A DNA stretch of 64,000 nt from CAZYVD01 sp964651045 (GCA_964651045.1 CAZYVD010000003.1:25867-89866), one strand, 5' to 3'; numbered from the stretch's first letter, positions 33,279 through 42,626 are shown. Notes: generated by a model not told the origin, from the sequence alone. Numbers and translations: made by a program.

Positions 33279-34754
33279 CTATCTTGTATATCTGACTATA
33301 AGCCTTTCTGCTAATTTTTTCCATCTATCCAAAACCTTCAAACCGCTTGTCACAGAATAATTGGTCAGATATAACCGAGCAGCATCCGGATCGGTCCTGA
33401 AAAGTTCCAGTGCTGTCTTCTCAACAACAGGCTGCATTTTCATAAACTCATCTTCTATTGAATTCTGCTCTTTCTGGATATCTTTTATCATTCTATCATA
33501 TCTGATATTTGCCCAATTGGAAACAAAATTAAATGTCCACCATGCAGAATCCCATGAAAAATGGTTTCTGTCTCCTCTTGTATAAGCATCCGGAAGCGTC
33601 TCTATTCCACAGTAAAACGGAACATAACATGAAAAATATGTATCATCAGGGGAATACCACAAAAGGCCTCCAACCATATCTGGCATGGATGACCTCAGTT
33701 GTACAACAATTGAAAAAGCAGTAATCCTTGTCGAGATTCCCCGCTCTTCCCCTCCTCGAGTGCTTTTCTGATAAGGATTCCCAAAAGCTCCTCCTTTTGT
33801 CATGTCAAACTCAGTACCCTCATAATGGTCTCTTAATAGCCTGAATGCATCACGGGTTGTCAGGAGCGAATCCGGTTTAATAAAAAGAGGATATCGTTCT
33901 GCACCCTTAACACCTCTTGCATAATCAGGAGATAGGTTCAACGAAGAAGCTGCCCTTCTGAAAATACTCCATACTCTCATTGCGCAAATCTTTTTTACCC
34001 TCTCATCGGCAGGGTGGTATGCATCACTGAAACTGAAATGCCCATCCTTTGGAGAATAAAAGCCTTTCTTCTTTGCAAAGGAAATCACATCTTTTGAATA
34101 GAGACAATTCTCTGGATCGTCGAGCGGGAACTCCCTTATTCTCGATTGATTTGCATGAGCGCATATATATCCATCAGGAACCTTAACAGCAACCCAGACC
34201 GCACCCTTCTCTTTTCCCTTTCCAATAATCTCCATAAGCCAGGCTTCATTTTTATCTCCAATAGAAATTGATTCTCCAGGAGCCCTGTAGCCAAACTCAT
34301 TAGCAAGTCTTCCAATTATCTCCACTGCCTCCCTTGCTGTTTTTGACCGCTGAAGAGCAATGGTCATCAAATCTGAATAGTGCAGCCCTTTCTTATTTGA
34401 CAATCCCCTTCTTCCTCCAAAGGTTGTCTCCCCTATTGCTACCTGAAATTCATTCACATGACCTATACCGTTTGATGCAAACACCTTATATGTATGAGCT
34501 GCCTGGGGGACTTTTACATTTCCTCTTAACTGTTCAGAAGGTACAAATTCTCCCTTCTTGTGGTCTGCTGCAGGAATTATCTGCAGATGAGATGCAAACG
34601 GAGCATCGCAAAGATAACATATCATCACAGAATTTGTTTTTGAAGCACCTTTTGTTACAATAAGATTTGTACATTCATCCTTAAAATCTTCAGCAAGCAA
34701 CAGGTTAATGGATAAAATCAAAAATAGACTGATGAATATCGATCGTTTACGCAT
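33279..34754 (-). CDS. C69/U34-family dipeptidase
   Basis: Ntn-hydrolase-type dipeptidase of 491 residues, exported by an N-terminal signal peptide (hydrophobic residues 6-21). The probable nucleophile is Cys28 in DECTNLIVTKGAS, close after the signal cleavage, as usual for the family where processing exposes the Cys. Other family marks are HVNEFQVAIGETTF, RGLSNKKGLHYSDLMTIAL, SISIGDKNEAWLMEI and CAHANQSRI. It would split dipeptides in the periplasm, consistent with the S9 peptidase and hydrolases nearby. The gene is divergent from the lipoprotein hydrolase at 35059. Length is normal and no defect is seen. Confidence 0.9.
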   Translation of the reverse strand: MRKRSIFISLFLILSINLLLAEDFKDECTNLIVTKGASKTNSVMICYLCDAPFASHLQIIPAADHKKGEFVPSEQLRGNVKVPQAAHTYKVFASNGIGHVNEFQVAIGETTFGGRRGLSNKKGLHYSDLMTIALQRSKTAREAVEIIGRLANEFGYRAPGESISIGDKNEAWLMEIIGKGKEKGAVWVAVKVPDGYICAHANQSRIREFPLDDPENCLYSKDVISFAKKKGFYSPKDGHFSFSDAYHPADERVKKICAMRVWSIFRRAASSLNLSPDYARGVKGAERYPLFIKPDSLLTTRDAFRLLRDHYEGTEFDMTKGGAFGNPYQKSTRGGEERGISTRITAFSIVVQLRSSMPDMVGGLLWYSPDDTYFSCYVPFYCGIETLPDAYTRGDRNHFSWDSAWWTFNFVSNWANIRYDRMIKDIQKEQNSIEDEFMKMQPVVEKTALELFRTDPDAARLYLTNYSVTSGLKVLDRWKKLAERLIVRYTR

Positions 34755-35058
34755 ACTGAAACTCTCCTTTCTTTAATAAAAAATTAAAATGAAATATCGT
34801 CTAATTTAATCCAATTAACATCTCTATTGCAAATTCCATTGATTCAAAATAAGAAATCAGTAAGAAAGTTTCACATTTAACCAATAACCCATGCCCTTTC
34901 GATACTTTTTAGTTGCATAAAATGTTTCATACTATTAAATTGGTAATGCTTGACATTTCATCATTTTCATGATGCAGAATTTTTCCTCAATTAAATATTT
35001 GATTAAGATAATAATATCCAGTAATAAAACCAAGAAAAATATTTAGAGGAGAATCATC
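34755..35058. other. AT-rich divergent intergenic region
   Basis: About 300 bases between divergent genes, presumably holding both promoters. GAGGAG at 35046-35051 is the ribosome site of the rightward gene. No open frame, repeat or clear operator is seen. Confidence 0.6.
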
Positions 35059-36081
35059 ATGAAGGCCAAAATAACAACAAAATATCTATCTATATTCATT
35101 TTGATATCCCTGTTTTTATCCTGTAATCAAAAATCATCAAATCCTGAAAATGAGGCTGAAGAGACCATAATCATCAGCTCAAAGATGCCGCAGGGTGATA
35201 CGCTTCCAAAAAGTGCAATACTGGACACACTAATATATCAATCGCATGTGGAACTCATTCTAAGCTCATGCTACAACGATACAAGTGATCCTGATTATCC
35301 AGAAATTATTTATTTAGCTAACAATGTTGTAAAGACATTCGCATTTGTTTGGCTTCCTGAAAACTGGGATAGTTTTTCAAATGAAGAAAAAAGAATGATT
35401 ATTCACCTTCATGGTCACTGCGGTATTGGTACTAAACGCTTTTGTGAATGGTATAATCTGGCACGTATAAAGAATATCGCAGTACTTTCATTGCAGTACT
35501 GGATGGGTGAATATGATTGGTGCGGTGGAAATCCAAAACCGTTAGGCGATTACTCCTACTATATAACAGGCCCCGGTCAAACCTGCGGATGGCACCTGAA
35601 TATTGAAAATGACATCTATCCATTTATCAGCAAACTAGCAGAATATTTTGATGTACATTCTATAATGCTTCATGGTTTCTCAATGGCAGCTGCTACAGGT
35701 GTAATTGTTGACTATCGCGATAAACAAGATCAAGACATCATTGACCTTACTGTATTTAATGCAGGCCATATCGATTCGACTCATTATTTTTACAAGGAAA
35801 TAGAGTCGTGCAAAGATAGCTCTCCGTTTAAAAATGAGAACTATTTTTTCTTCTTAGAAAACATCGATCCAAACATATTCGCACAACAATCATCAACAAG
35901 ATCATTTTTAATCAAAAATGGTGTTAAAGAAATCGAAACAGTGATCGCAGTAGATAACAATTATAAACATGGTGCACTATTAAACAACGAAGACTTCTTG
36001 CCAGTACGTGAGCGTATAGTCTCGATTTATGACTCCATAACAACAAATCCTCTCCACTGGCTCAGAAGCAAGAATAGGTGA
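35059..36081 (+). CDS. Lipoprotein alpha/beta-hydrolase-like protein
   Basis: Exported lipoprotein of 340 residues; lipobox LFLSC with Cys22. The body resembles an alpha/beta-hydrolase: an HLHGHCGIG oxyanion-type loop near residue 118, a nucleophile elbow HGFSMAAA with Ser208, and a late His in NNYKHGALLNN near residue 313. These are arranged as in esterases of the PHB-depolymerase/feruloyl-esterase type. The acidic member of the triad is not certain. Several Cys residues (for example WCGGNP and QTCGWH) may form disulfides outside the cytoplasm. GAGGAG precedes the ATG. Substrate unknown; an ester in a plant-derived glycan would fit the GH5 neighbour but is only a guess. Confidence 0.7.
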   Translation: MKAKITTKYLSIFILISLFLSCNQKSSNPENEAEETIIISSKMPQGDTLPKSAILDTLIYQSHVELILSSCYNDTSDPDYPEIIYLANNVVKTFAFVWLPENWDSFSNEEKRMIIHLHGHCGIGTKRFCEWYNLARIKNIAVLSLQYWMGEYDWCGGNPKPLGDYSYYITGPGQTCGWHLNIENDIYPFISKLAEYFDVHSIMLHGFSMAAATGVIVDYRDKQDQDIIDLTVFNAGHIDSTHYFYKEIESCKDSSPFKNENYFFFLENIDPNIFAQQSSTRSFLIKNGVKEIETVIAVDNNYKHGALLNNEDFLPVRERIVSIYDSITTNPLHWLRSKNR

Positions 36082-36229
36082 TCAAGGATTTTTTACAACT
36101 ATCAAGGAATACATTAATGTCATTCTTAGATCATCACTATATTTTTCACAAATCGCTCTAATGATTTTATAAAAAATTCATAAAAGCCTTAGAAAAATAG
36201 ATTTATATTCGTATACTATTTATGATATG

Positions 36230-36996
36230 AATTTCAGATTGCACAGATTACACATATTATAGAGATTATAACTGATTAAAAATCCGTGAAAATCTTTCCA
36301 ATCTGTGCAATCTGTGTTCCATGATATTGCACACAGATTGCACGGATAAAGCGGATCAAACACAGATTAATAATCCGTGAAAATCTTTCCAATCTGTGTA
36401 ATCTGTGTTCCATGATATTGCACACAGATTGCACGGATAAAGCGGATCAAACACAGATTAATAATCCGTGAAAATCTTTCCAATCTGTGTAATCTGTGTT
36501 CCATGATATTGCACACAGATTGCACGGATAAAGCGGATCAAACACAGATTAATAATCCGTGAAAATCTTTCCAATCTGTGTAATCTGTGTTCCATGATAT
36601 TGCACACGGATTGCACGGATAAAACCGATCAAAAACAGAATAATCATCCGTGAGGATCTTTTCAATCTGTGTAATCTATGTTCCATGATATTGCACACAG
36701 ATTACACGGTTAAAACCGATCAAAAACAGAATAATCATCCGTGAAAATCTGTACAATCTGTGTAATCTGTGTTCCATGATATTGCACACAGATTGCACGG
36801 ATAAAGCGNNNNNNNNNNNNNNNNNNNNNNNNNNNNNNNNNNNNNNNNNNNNNNNNNNNNNNNNNNNNNNNNNNNNNNNNNNNNNNNNNNNNNNNNNNNN
36901 NNNNNNNNCACAGATTGCACGGATAAAGCGGATCAAACACAGATTAATAATCCGTGAAAATCTGTACAATCTGTGTAATCTGTGTTCCATGATATA
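36230..36996. repeat. 91-bp tandem repeat array (interrupted by a sequence gap)
   Basis: At least seven copies of a unit ending in GTTCCATGATATTG. The unit recurs every 91 bases exactly (the CC of TTCCATG is at 36319, 36410, 36501, 36592, 36683 and 36774, and again after the gap at 36987). Each unit is itself a loose palindrome: CACAGATTGCACGGAT near one end and ATCCGTG ... CAATCTGTG near the other. The second to fourth units are nearly identical; the next two carry shared changes (ACCGATC, CAGAATAATCATCC). The first copy is degenerate. True copy number is unknown because 100 N lie inside. Frames through it are not genes. Confidence 0.95.
36809..36908. other. Assembly gap (100 N)
   Basis: Exactly 100 undetermined bases within the tandem array, the standard marker for a scaffold join of unknown size. 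The array therefore may be longer or shorter than shown. Confidence 0.99.
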
Positions 36997-37011
36997 GCAA
37001 TAGATGCGACA

Positions 37012-38532
37012 ATGATGAAATATAATCCATTCTTAAAATACTCAGCAATTTCAGCACTTCTCTTTTTTACCTTTTCTAATTGTGAGGCTCAAAAAAGTAA
37101 TCAGGGTAAAGCAAGCAAAGGGAAATATCAAGAGATTTTAGGCTGCTGGAAAGGCGGACCAACAGGCAAATTTTCCGATAGGAACGAAGAGCTGCGTTTG
37201 ATTTCTTTAAAACCAGATGGAACTTTAGCGATCACATTGACCTTTGAACCTGGACCAAGAAGCAGGGTATGGGATTATGATATCAGTATCAATTATAAGG
37301 ACGGCGCTATTTCCTGGCTGGCTCATACCGGACATTTGAATGAAAGCAAAGATACAATGAGAGTGATCAAGGAATGGAAGGGTGAGAAATCCACATGGAT
37401 ATTCTCGCGTTATAAAAAAGCGGATGAATTTATGCAGCACCTTAAGGCTTCAATTGGAGGAGAGTATGCTTATCAGATTCCAGAATCTCTCAATGATGGT
37501 TGGGAAAGCGCAAATGTCTCTGAAGTGGGAATCGATAAAGATAAAATTATCCAATTTATCAACCGAATCGTAACAGGGAAACATCAAGATATTCACAGTG
37601 TGATAATTGCAAAAGATGGCAGACTGGTACTTGAAGAGTATTTTGCGACAAATGGAAAGCGGTTTGGCTCTTTTATAAAACAACTATTCAGGGCAAAGCC
37701 GCATCATCTGGCTTCAACGACAAAAGCGATTCTCTCTGCACTCTGCGGAATTGCCATTGATAGAGGATTCATCCAGAATGTAGAAGAGCCGATTTATAAA
37801 TATTTACCTGATTATGCCAATTTATTTACAGAGAATAAAAAGGGGATTAAAATAAAACACATGCTCACCATGACAGCAGGGTGGGAATGGGAACAATTTA
37901 AATATCAATGGAGTGATCCACGAAACAACGCTGCCGAAATGTGGAATCGTAATGATGTAATTAAATATGTTTTAGAGAGGCCTCTTGCAGCAAAGCCTGG
38001 AGAGAGATTCAAGTATTCCAATGGAGTTCCTGTTGTAATGGGCGCAGTTCTGGAGAATGGCTGCGGCATCAAAGTCGATAGATTTGCAGAGCAGTATCTT
38101 TTTCAGCCGCTGGGAATTTCCAACTATTTGTGGACCAGCTATTACGACGGCTCTCTTGAAACGGATGGCGGTTTGGCGCTACGTTCACGAGACCTAGCAA
38201 AAATCGGTCAGTTATTTTTAAACAGCGGCAACTGGCAGGGAAAACAAATTATTTCCGAGAAATGGATACAGGAATCGACCAAACAGAGAATCAAACTCGG
38301 TGGATTCTGGGGATGGGGCTATGGTTACTACTGGATGCAGGTGGATTTGAATTATAAAGGAACAACGATCCATTCTTATTTCGTTCCAGGCGAGGGTGGT
38401 CAGCTTCTTTCTGTTTTTCCTGACTTGAACATGGTGATCGTTTTCACTGCTGGCAACTATGGTACAGATGTCAAATCGGTTTGCTTCTCAATGATTTATC
38501 GGTACATTCTGCCGGCAATTTTGAAAAATTGA
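37012..38532 (+). CDS. Serine hydrolase, beta-lactamase class C/S12 family
   Basis: Exported serine hydrolase of about 506 residues. The leader KYSAISALLFFTFSNC ends with a Cys that may be lipidated, although TFSNC is a poor lipobox. Unusually, an extra beta-rich domain of about 130 residues comes first (CWKGGPTGKFSD onward), before the catalytic domain with S-x-x-K in LASTTKAIL, Tyr-x-Asn in FKYSNGVPVV and a late PGEGGQ motif. The other two family members nearby carry their extra domains in different places. I chose the ATG at 37012 (a second is at 37015); an upstream ATG at 36982 lies inside the repeat array. No ribosome site is visible because the array ends about 20 bases before the start. 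Confidence 0.85.
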   Translation: MMKYNPFLKYSAISALLFFTFSNCEAQKSNQGKASKGKYQEILGCWKGGPTGKFSDRNEELRLISLKPDGTLAITLTFEPGPRSRVWDYDISINYKDGAISWLAHTGHLNESKDTMRVIKEWKGEKSTWIFSRYKKADEFMQHLKASIGGEYAYQIPESLNDGWESANVSEVGIDKDKIIQFINRIVTGKHQDIHSVIIAKDGRLVLEEYFATNGKRFGSFIKQLFRAKPHHLASTTKAILSALCGIAIDRGFIQNVEEPIYKYLPDYANLFTENKKGIKIKHMLTMTAGWEWEQFKYQWSDPRNNAAEMWNRNDVIKYVLERPLAAKPGERFKYSNGVPVVMGAVLENGCGIKVDRFAEQYLFQPLGISNYLWTSYYDGSLETDGGLALRSRDLAKIGQLFLNSGNWQGKQIISEKWIQESTKQRIKLGGFWGWGYGYYWMQVDLNYKGTTIHSYFVPGEGGQLLSVFPDLNMVIVFTAGNYGTDVKSVCFSMIYRYILPAILKN

Positions 38533-38713
38533 ATTTTATATTAAAAGAGCCTCTCGAGACCTGTCAGAAAAAGTAAAGTTAAATTTGTTATCTAGGCTAA
38601 AAATTGTTAATTCTACCATCGATGATGTAAGAGATATAGTGAAAGAGAAATCGCTTCGTTTAATGATGCTCTTAAGACCAATTATTAAGTGAAATCCTGA
38701 TCAGGAGATGAGG

Positions 38714-39601
38714 ATGGTAAATGAAATACAAGTAAAGACAATATTAAATAAGCACAAAAAAAGGGATGACTGGTTTCTGGATGACTATTCAGTAAATCCA
38801 TATTACGGTTGTTCGTTCAACTGTATTTACTGCTACATCAGAGGGAGTAAGTATGGAGAAAATATGACAAAGACATTTTCAGTAAAGGTAAATGCACCTG
38901 AACTTCTGGAAAAGCAACTTTCAAGGAGGGCGAAAAGAGGGGAATATGGAATCATTGCACTTGCCTCCTCAACCGAGCCCTACATGCCAATTGAAGAAAA
39001 AACAGAGATGACAAGAAAATTATTAAAGATAATCTTGAAGCATAATTTCCCTGTTGAAGTGGCAACAAAGTCGGTGCTGGTTCTCAGGGATTTAGATATA
39101 TTAAAAGATATTGACAGGAATGCAATTCTACCTGCCGATTTAAAGTCGAAACTAAGGCATGGTGCAATTATCTCCTTTTCCATTTCAACTCTGGATAAAA
39201 GATTGGCAAAAATTCTTGAGCCAGGAGCACCAGGGCCTATTGAAAGGCTGAAGGTAATGAAAAGATGTAAAGAGGAGGGATTCCTAACAGGAGTATGCAT
39301 GATTCCTGTATTGCCATTTCTATCAGACTCAGAAGAGCAGATAGCGGAAGCGGTAAGAACTTCAAAGGAGTATGGAGCAGATTTTATTTTTATTGGGAGT
39401 CTGACCTTATTCGGTAAGAGCCAGATGGATTGTAAGGTTCGTTATTACAAATTTCTGGAAAAGTATTATCCCGATCTTGTACCAAAGTACAAGAGTTTAT
39501 ATAGAATATTTTTTGCACCACCAAAAGAGTACCAAACAAAAATCGAAGAGATATCAAAGAGGCTGTGTAAAAAGTATGGAATTAGAAATAGAATTATTTA
39601 A
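38714..39601 (+). CDS. SPL-like radical SAM protein
   Basis: Radical S-adenosylmethionine protein of about 295 residues with the cluster motif Cys-x3-Cys-x2-Cys in YGCSFNCIYCYIRG near residue 32. The rest of the barrel shows ASSTEPYMPIEE, SFSISTLDKRLAKILEPGAP and GVCMIPVLPFLSDSE, which match the spore-photoproduct-lyase-like/Rv2578c family. The true SPL cysteine used in DNA repair cannot be confirmed, so the reaction is unknown. The ATG at 38714 has AGGAG six bases upstream; the ATG at 38708 touches that site. It is followed by a DUF3795 gene on the same strand. Confidence 0.87.
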   Translation: MVNEIQVKTILNKHKKRDDWFLDDYSVNPYYGCSFNCIYCYIRGSKYGENMTKTFSVKVNAPELLEKQLSRRAKRGEYGIIALASSTEPYMPIEEKTEMTRKLLKIILKHNFPVEVATKSVLVLRDLDILKDIDRNAILPADLKSKLRHGAIISFSISTLDKRLAKILEPGAPGPIERLKVMKRCKEEGFLTGVCMIPVLPFLSDSEEQIAEAVRTSKEYGADFIFIGSLTLFGKSQMDCKVRYYKFLEKYYPDLVPKYKSLYRIFFAPPKEYQTKIEEISKRLCKKYGIRNRII

Positions 39602-39667
39602 AAACGACCATTATCATCATGCTCTGCTCTCGAGATTGAATCATAAATAATTTAAAAGGGAAAAATC

Positions 39668-40132
39668 ATGAATACACAAAACAAAAATCTAATTGCATAT
39701 TGCGGTCTATATTGTGGAGATTGCCACGGCTATACGGGTAAAATTCCTGATCTTGCAAGGGATCTTAGAAAAGAATTGAGAAGATACAGATATGACAAGT
39801 TTGCAGAATTTATTGCAGAAAAAGGCTTTGGCAAAGTTTTTTCGGATTATAAAAAATGTTATGAAGTTCTTGGTGCAATGGTAAAGTTTCGCTGCAAGAA
39901 GGGCTGCAAGAATGGAGGTGGCCCACCATTTTGTAAAATAAGAAGATGCTGTCAGAAGAAGAATATCGAAGGATGCTGGGAATGCAGTGAATTTGAGGCA
40001 TGTGAAAAACTAAGCTTTTTAGAACCAGTACATGGAAGTGCTCATATAAAGAATCTGAAAACACTCAATAAAAAAGGAGTAGAGGGATTCCTGGATGGCA
40101 AACGGTATTGGTATACAGACAGCAATATATAA
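39668..40132 (+). CDS. DUF3795 cysteine-rich protein
   Basis: Small cytoplasmic protein of 154 residues with eleven or more cysteines. The N-terminal YCGLYCGDCHGY and the later FRCKKGCKNGGGPPFCKIRRCC and CWECSEFEACEK segments are marks of the DUF3795 family (key residues: the spaced Cys pairs). They suggest binding of zinc or an Fe-S cluster. The family is common in anaerobes and has no known reaction. AAAAGGGA stands before the ATG. It lies 66 bases after the radical SAM gene, and the two may act together, but this is only positional. Confidence 0.85.
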   Translation: MNTQNKNLIAYCGLYCGDCHGYTGKIPDLARDLRKELRRYRYDKFAEFIAEKGFGKVFSDYKKCYEVLGAMVKFRCKKGCKNGGGPPFCKIRRCCQKKNIEGCWECSEFEACEKLSFLEPVHGSAHIKNLKTLNKKGVEGFLDGKRYWYTDSNI

Positions 40133-40214
40133 AAGTCCCTCACCATTTAATAGCTTAAGGCCATGGGAATTTGTTCACCCGACAAAAATCATCAATAATG
40201 AACGAGAGATAAAA

Positions 40215-41684
40215 ATGGGATCATTAAAAAATTTAATGTTTATCGTTTTATTAACTACACTGGCAACACCACAGATTGTCAAAATACCAGATACAAACGC
40301 AGGAAGGCTATTAAGGAGTTTTCTCGATGTTGTTGAAACAGGCAATGTAGAAGATTTTATTAACAACAAATTTGGCGAAAGAATTCTTAAGACAATCCCA
40401 GTTGAAAAACACATACGCTTTTTAAAAATGATTCACAAAATGCACGGCGGTTTTGTCGTGTATAAGATAATCGAGTCAGAGGAAAACAAAATTGAAGTCG
40501 TGTGCAAGAGCAATAAAAACAGAGGATGGAGAAGAGTATTGATCGGGACAAACGATGATAGTCCCAATAAGATTCTGTTCATCGATATCACTCAGACAAC
40601 TCCACCAGAGGAATACTTCTCAACTCTTCCAAAGATAAAAATAGAAAGGCCAAAAAACGATGACTCAATAATAAAGGGAAAGCTTGGTAAAAAAATAGAT
40701 AGTTATATGCGAAAGATAGAATCGATCGGCTTTTCTGGTGCCTTAATAGTTGCAAAGAATGATACTATTATTCTTGCAAGGGGCTATGGATATGCAGACA
40801 GAGAAAATAAAAAAATATTCAGCCGCAAGACAGTTTTCACCATAGGATCAATTACAAAACAATTTACAGGAGCCGCAATTGTAAAACTTCACTCCATGGG
40901 AAAAATATCATTCAATGATCCAATAACAAAATATTTTAAAAATGTACCTGATGATAAAAAGAAAATTACTATTCATGAGCTATTGACTCATACTGCTGGT
41001 TTTTCAGAAGCAATAGGAGACGATTATGAAAAAATCTCAAGAGATGATTTTATCAAAAGAGCGATGAGTAGTAAATTGAAATATGAACCGGGCAAACAAT
41101 ACAGTTACTCAAATGTTGGCTACAGCCTGCTTGGTGCAATCATAGAAATTGTGACAGGCGAAAGTTATGAATCATTCCTTCGGGAGAACCTGTTTCTTCC
41201 TGCAGGCATGAAAAATACAGGCTATGTGATACCAGATTGGAACGAGGATGACATTGTCATAGGTTACATGGGTAGTAGAAAATGGGGAAGGCCAACCAAT
41301 CTTCTCTGGGGAAAAGACGGCCCTGGCTGGAATCTTAAATGTAATGGAGGAATACTTTCAACAATCGATGATATGTGTAAGTGGGGCAGAGCAATATTGG
41401 GACCCCATCTTTTTACAGAAGAAGAAAAGAAAAACTATTTAACCCCTTATGTACCCGAAGGTCCAGGAGCCAAGAGTTACTATTCTTATGGATCGGTAAG
41501 AATGAAATTGGACAGTAAAATCGATGTCATAACACACAATGGGGGCAATCCTTACATTCAAAACGACATGTATATATTTCCTGATAAAAAAGTGATCATG
41601 TTTATTACATCAAATAATGGAGAATTTTCGGCCTTAGATCAGAGTGAGAAAATATTAAAAATGATCTTCAAACAACAAAAGTAG
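40215..41684 (+). CDS. Serine hydrolase, beta-lactamase class C/S12 family
   Basis: Exported serine hydrolase of about 489 residues. The start at 40215 (MGSLKNLMFIVLL, a signal peptide) avoids a 38-base overlap with the DUF3795 gene that an upstream ATG at 40095 would cause. Residues about 25-140 form an NTF2/DUF3887-like pre-domain (LLRSFLDVVETGN...). The catalytic domain follows, with S-x-x-K in IGSITKQFTG and Tyr-x-Asn in YSYSNVGYS; a late HNGGNP corresponds to the third motif. The protein has no lipobox. Three such genes in 12 kb, each with a different accessory domain, suggest family expansion. Confidence 0.88.
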   Translation: MGSLKNLMFIVLLTTLATPQIVKIPDTNAGRLLRSFLDVVETGNVEDFINNKFGERILKTIPVEKHIRFLKMIHKMHGGFVVYKIIESEENKIEVVCKSNKNRGWRRVLIGTNDDSPNKILFIDITQTTPPEEYFSTLPKIKIERPKNDDSIIKGKLGKKIDSYMRKIESIGFSGALIVAKNDTIILARGYGYADRENKKIFSRKTVFTIGSITKQFTGAAIVKLHSMGKISFNDPITKYFKNVPDDKKKITIHELLTHTAGFSEAIGDDYEKISRDDFIKRAMSSKLKYEPGKQYSYSNVGYSLLGAIIEIVTGESYESFLRENLFLPAGMKNTGYVIPDWNEDDIVIGYMGSRKWGRPTNLLWGKDGPGWNLKCNGGILSTIDDMCKWGRAILGPHLFTEEEKKNYLTPYVPEGPGAKSYYSYGSVRMKLDSKIDVITHNGGNPYIQNDMYIFPDKKVIMFITSNNGEFSALDQSEKILKMIFKQQK

Positions 41685-41905
41685 TAGCCAAAACCGAAGA
41701 ATGAAAATAGATTTAAAAATTAGGCGATGTTGAAAAGTTGAGGGGTTATAAAGACAGCTATGGAAATCATTGGAACACTTTCAAGAGGTAGAAGATAAGC
41801 ATATGTTTGTCCCAAAACGATATAGATTAGGATGGAAAGCTGATTTCCACTTTGATGTCTCATTTGAAGACGATTAGGTACTTCTATTATCCCTCTCTAA
41901 AATAA
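41685..41905 (+). pseudogene. Intergenic stretch with a possible gene remnant
   Basis: No full gene is present. A short plus-strand frame ending at 41878 reads LEHFQEVEDKHMFVPKRYRLG and then a few more residues; the FVPKRY-x-x-GW part resembles the end of DUF5808-type small proteins. Another frame just before it reads DSYGNHWNTF before a stop. This may be a decayed gene or coincidence. Weak support. Confidence 0.2.
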
Positions 41906-41935
41906 AAGTCCTGCGCTAGCAAAAGCACAGGACTT
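41906..41935 (-). terminator. Rho-independent terminator after yqeY
   Basis: On the minus strand AAGTCCTG pairs with CAGGACTT, with GC/GC extending the stem around a TTTTGCTA loop, and TTTTATTTT follows. It correctly ends the rpsU-yqeY transcript. Confidence 0.85.
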
Positions 41936-41960
41936 ACAATTCAGGTTCAATCTATATATC

Positions 41961-42404
41961 TCAGCTCAACATTCTCTTTACAACCTCCTGAACGGTTCTT
42001 CCCTCTGCACGTCCCCTCACACGACCCATTACTACTCCCATAACCTTTCCCATATCCTTTAGACTCTGAGCACCGGTCTCTGAAATCGTATCTTCAACAA
42101 TCTTCTCCAACTCTTCACTGCTCAAGGGTTCAGGAAGATAGGAAGATATGATTTCAATCTCCCTTTTCTCTTTTACAACCAGATCCTCACGATTCCCTTT
42201 TTGATAAAGATCAATAGAATCTTTACGCTTCTTCACCTCATTTGAAAGTACATCAATTACTTCCTCATTAGATAACTCTCTACCCTTTTCAATAGAACAA
42301 TTCTTTATAGCTGCGCGAACCATCCTCAATGTATCTACAACGAGCCTGTCTCCAGATTTCATTGAAATTTTCATGTCCTGTACAATTTTTTCCTGAATAT
42401 TCAT
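41961..42404 (-). CDS. yqeY: GatB/YqeY domain protein
   Basis: Small cytoplasmic protein of 147 residues, a stand-alone YqeY domain related to the tRNA-binding tail of the GatB amidotransferase subunit. Family features: the N-terminal MKISMKSGDRLVVDTLRMVRAAIKN (key residues D-TLR-ML-type helix), LSNEEVIDVLSNEVKKRKDSI, SSYLPEPLSSEELE and the C-terminal MGKVMGVVMGRVRGRAEG. It probably acts near translation or tRNA charging; the exact role is unsettled in the field. It lies 24 bases after rpsU, a neighbourhood conserved in many bacteria. Confidence 0.95.
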   Translation of the reverse strand: MNIQEKIVQDMKISMKSGDRLVVDTLRMVRAAIKNCSIEKGRELSNEEVIDVLSNEVKKRKDSIDLYQKGNREDLVVKEKREIEIISSYLPEPLSSEELEKIVEDTISETGAQSLKDMGKVMGVVMGRVRGRAEGRTVQEVVKRMLS

Positions 42405-42428
42405 TGCTAACTCATTTGTAGATGAACA

Positions 42429-42626
42429 CTATTCTCCCAATATCTTCTGCAACTTTCTCTGTTTTCGTCTCGCAGCAGCTGCCTTTCTCTTTCTCTTCTC
42501 ACTAGGTTTTTCATAATGCTGATGTTTTTTAATGTCTGATATGAGTCCAGCCTTTTCACACTGTTTTTTAAATCTCTTCAAAGCTCTCTCAAAAGTCTCG
42601 TTCTCCCGTACCTTGACTGCTGGCAT
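42429..42626 (-). CDS. rpsU: 30S ribosomal protein S21
   Basis: Small basic ribosomal protein of 65 residues that binds the 30S subunit near the 3' end of 16S rRNA and helps initiation. The start MPAVKVRENETFERALKRFKK and the KPSEKRKRKAAAARRKQ tail are typical. GGAGG lies upstream of the ATG, although spaced rather far (about 12 bases). It is followed by yqeY, as in many bacteria where the pair often precedes dnaG and rpoD; those genes are not here. Housekeeping function is certain from the sequence. Confidence 0.97.
   Translation of the reverse strand: MPAVKVRENETFERALKRFKKQCEKAGLISDIKKHQHYEKPSEKRKRKAAAARRKQRKLQKILGE

Noticed and set aside
36676..36997. Open frames through the 91-bp repeat array, on both strands
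   Set aside because: They arise from the repeat unit itself, cross the 100-N gap and have no start signals or family similarity.
38540..38692. Plus-strand open frame (LSEKVKLNLLSRLKIVN...) between hydrolase and radical SAM genes
   Set aside because: It is about 50 codons long, with no plausible start codon or ribosome site at its head and no recognised similarity; it could be a remnant but support is too weak.
40095..40214. Upstream start for the third S12 hydrolase
   Set aside because: It overlaps the DUF3795 gene by 38 bases and hides the signal peptide that begins at 40215.
29412..41684. Antibiotic-resistance beta-lactamases
   Set aside because: The proteins are longer than resistance enzymes, carry extra domains, and belong to the broad S12 family of peptidases and esterases.
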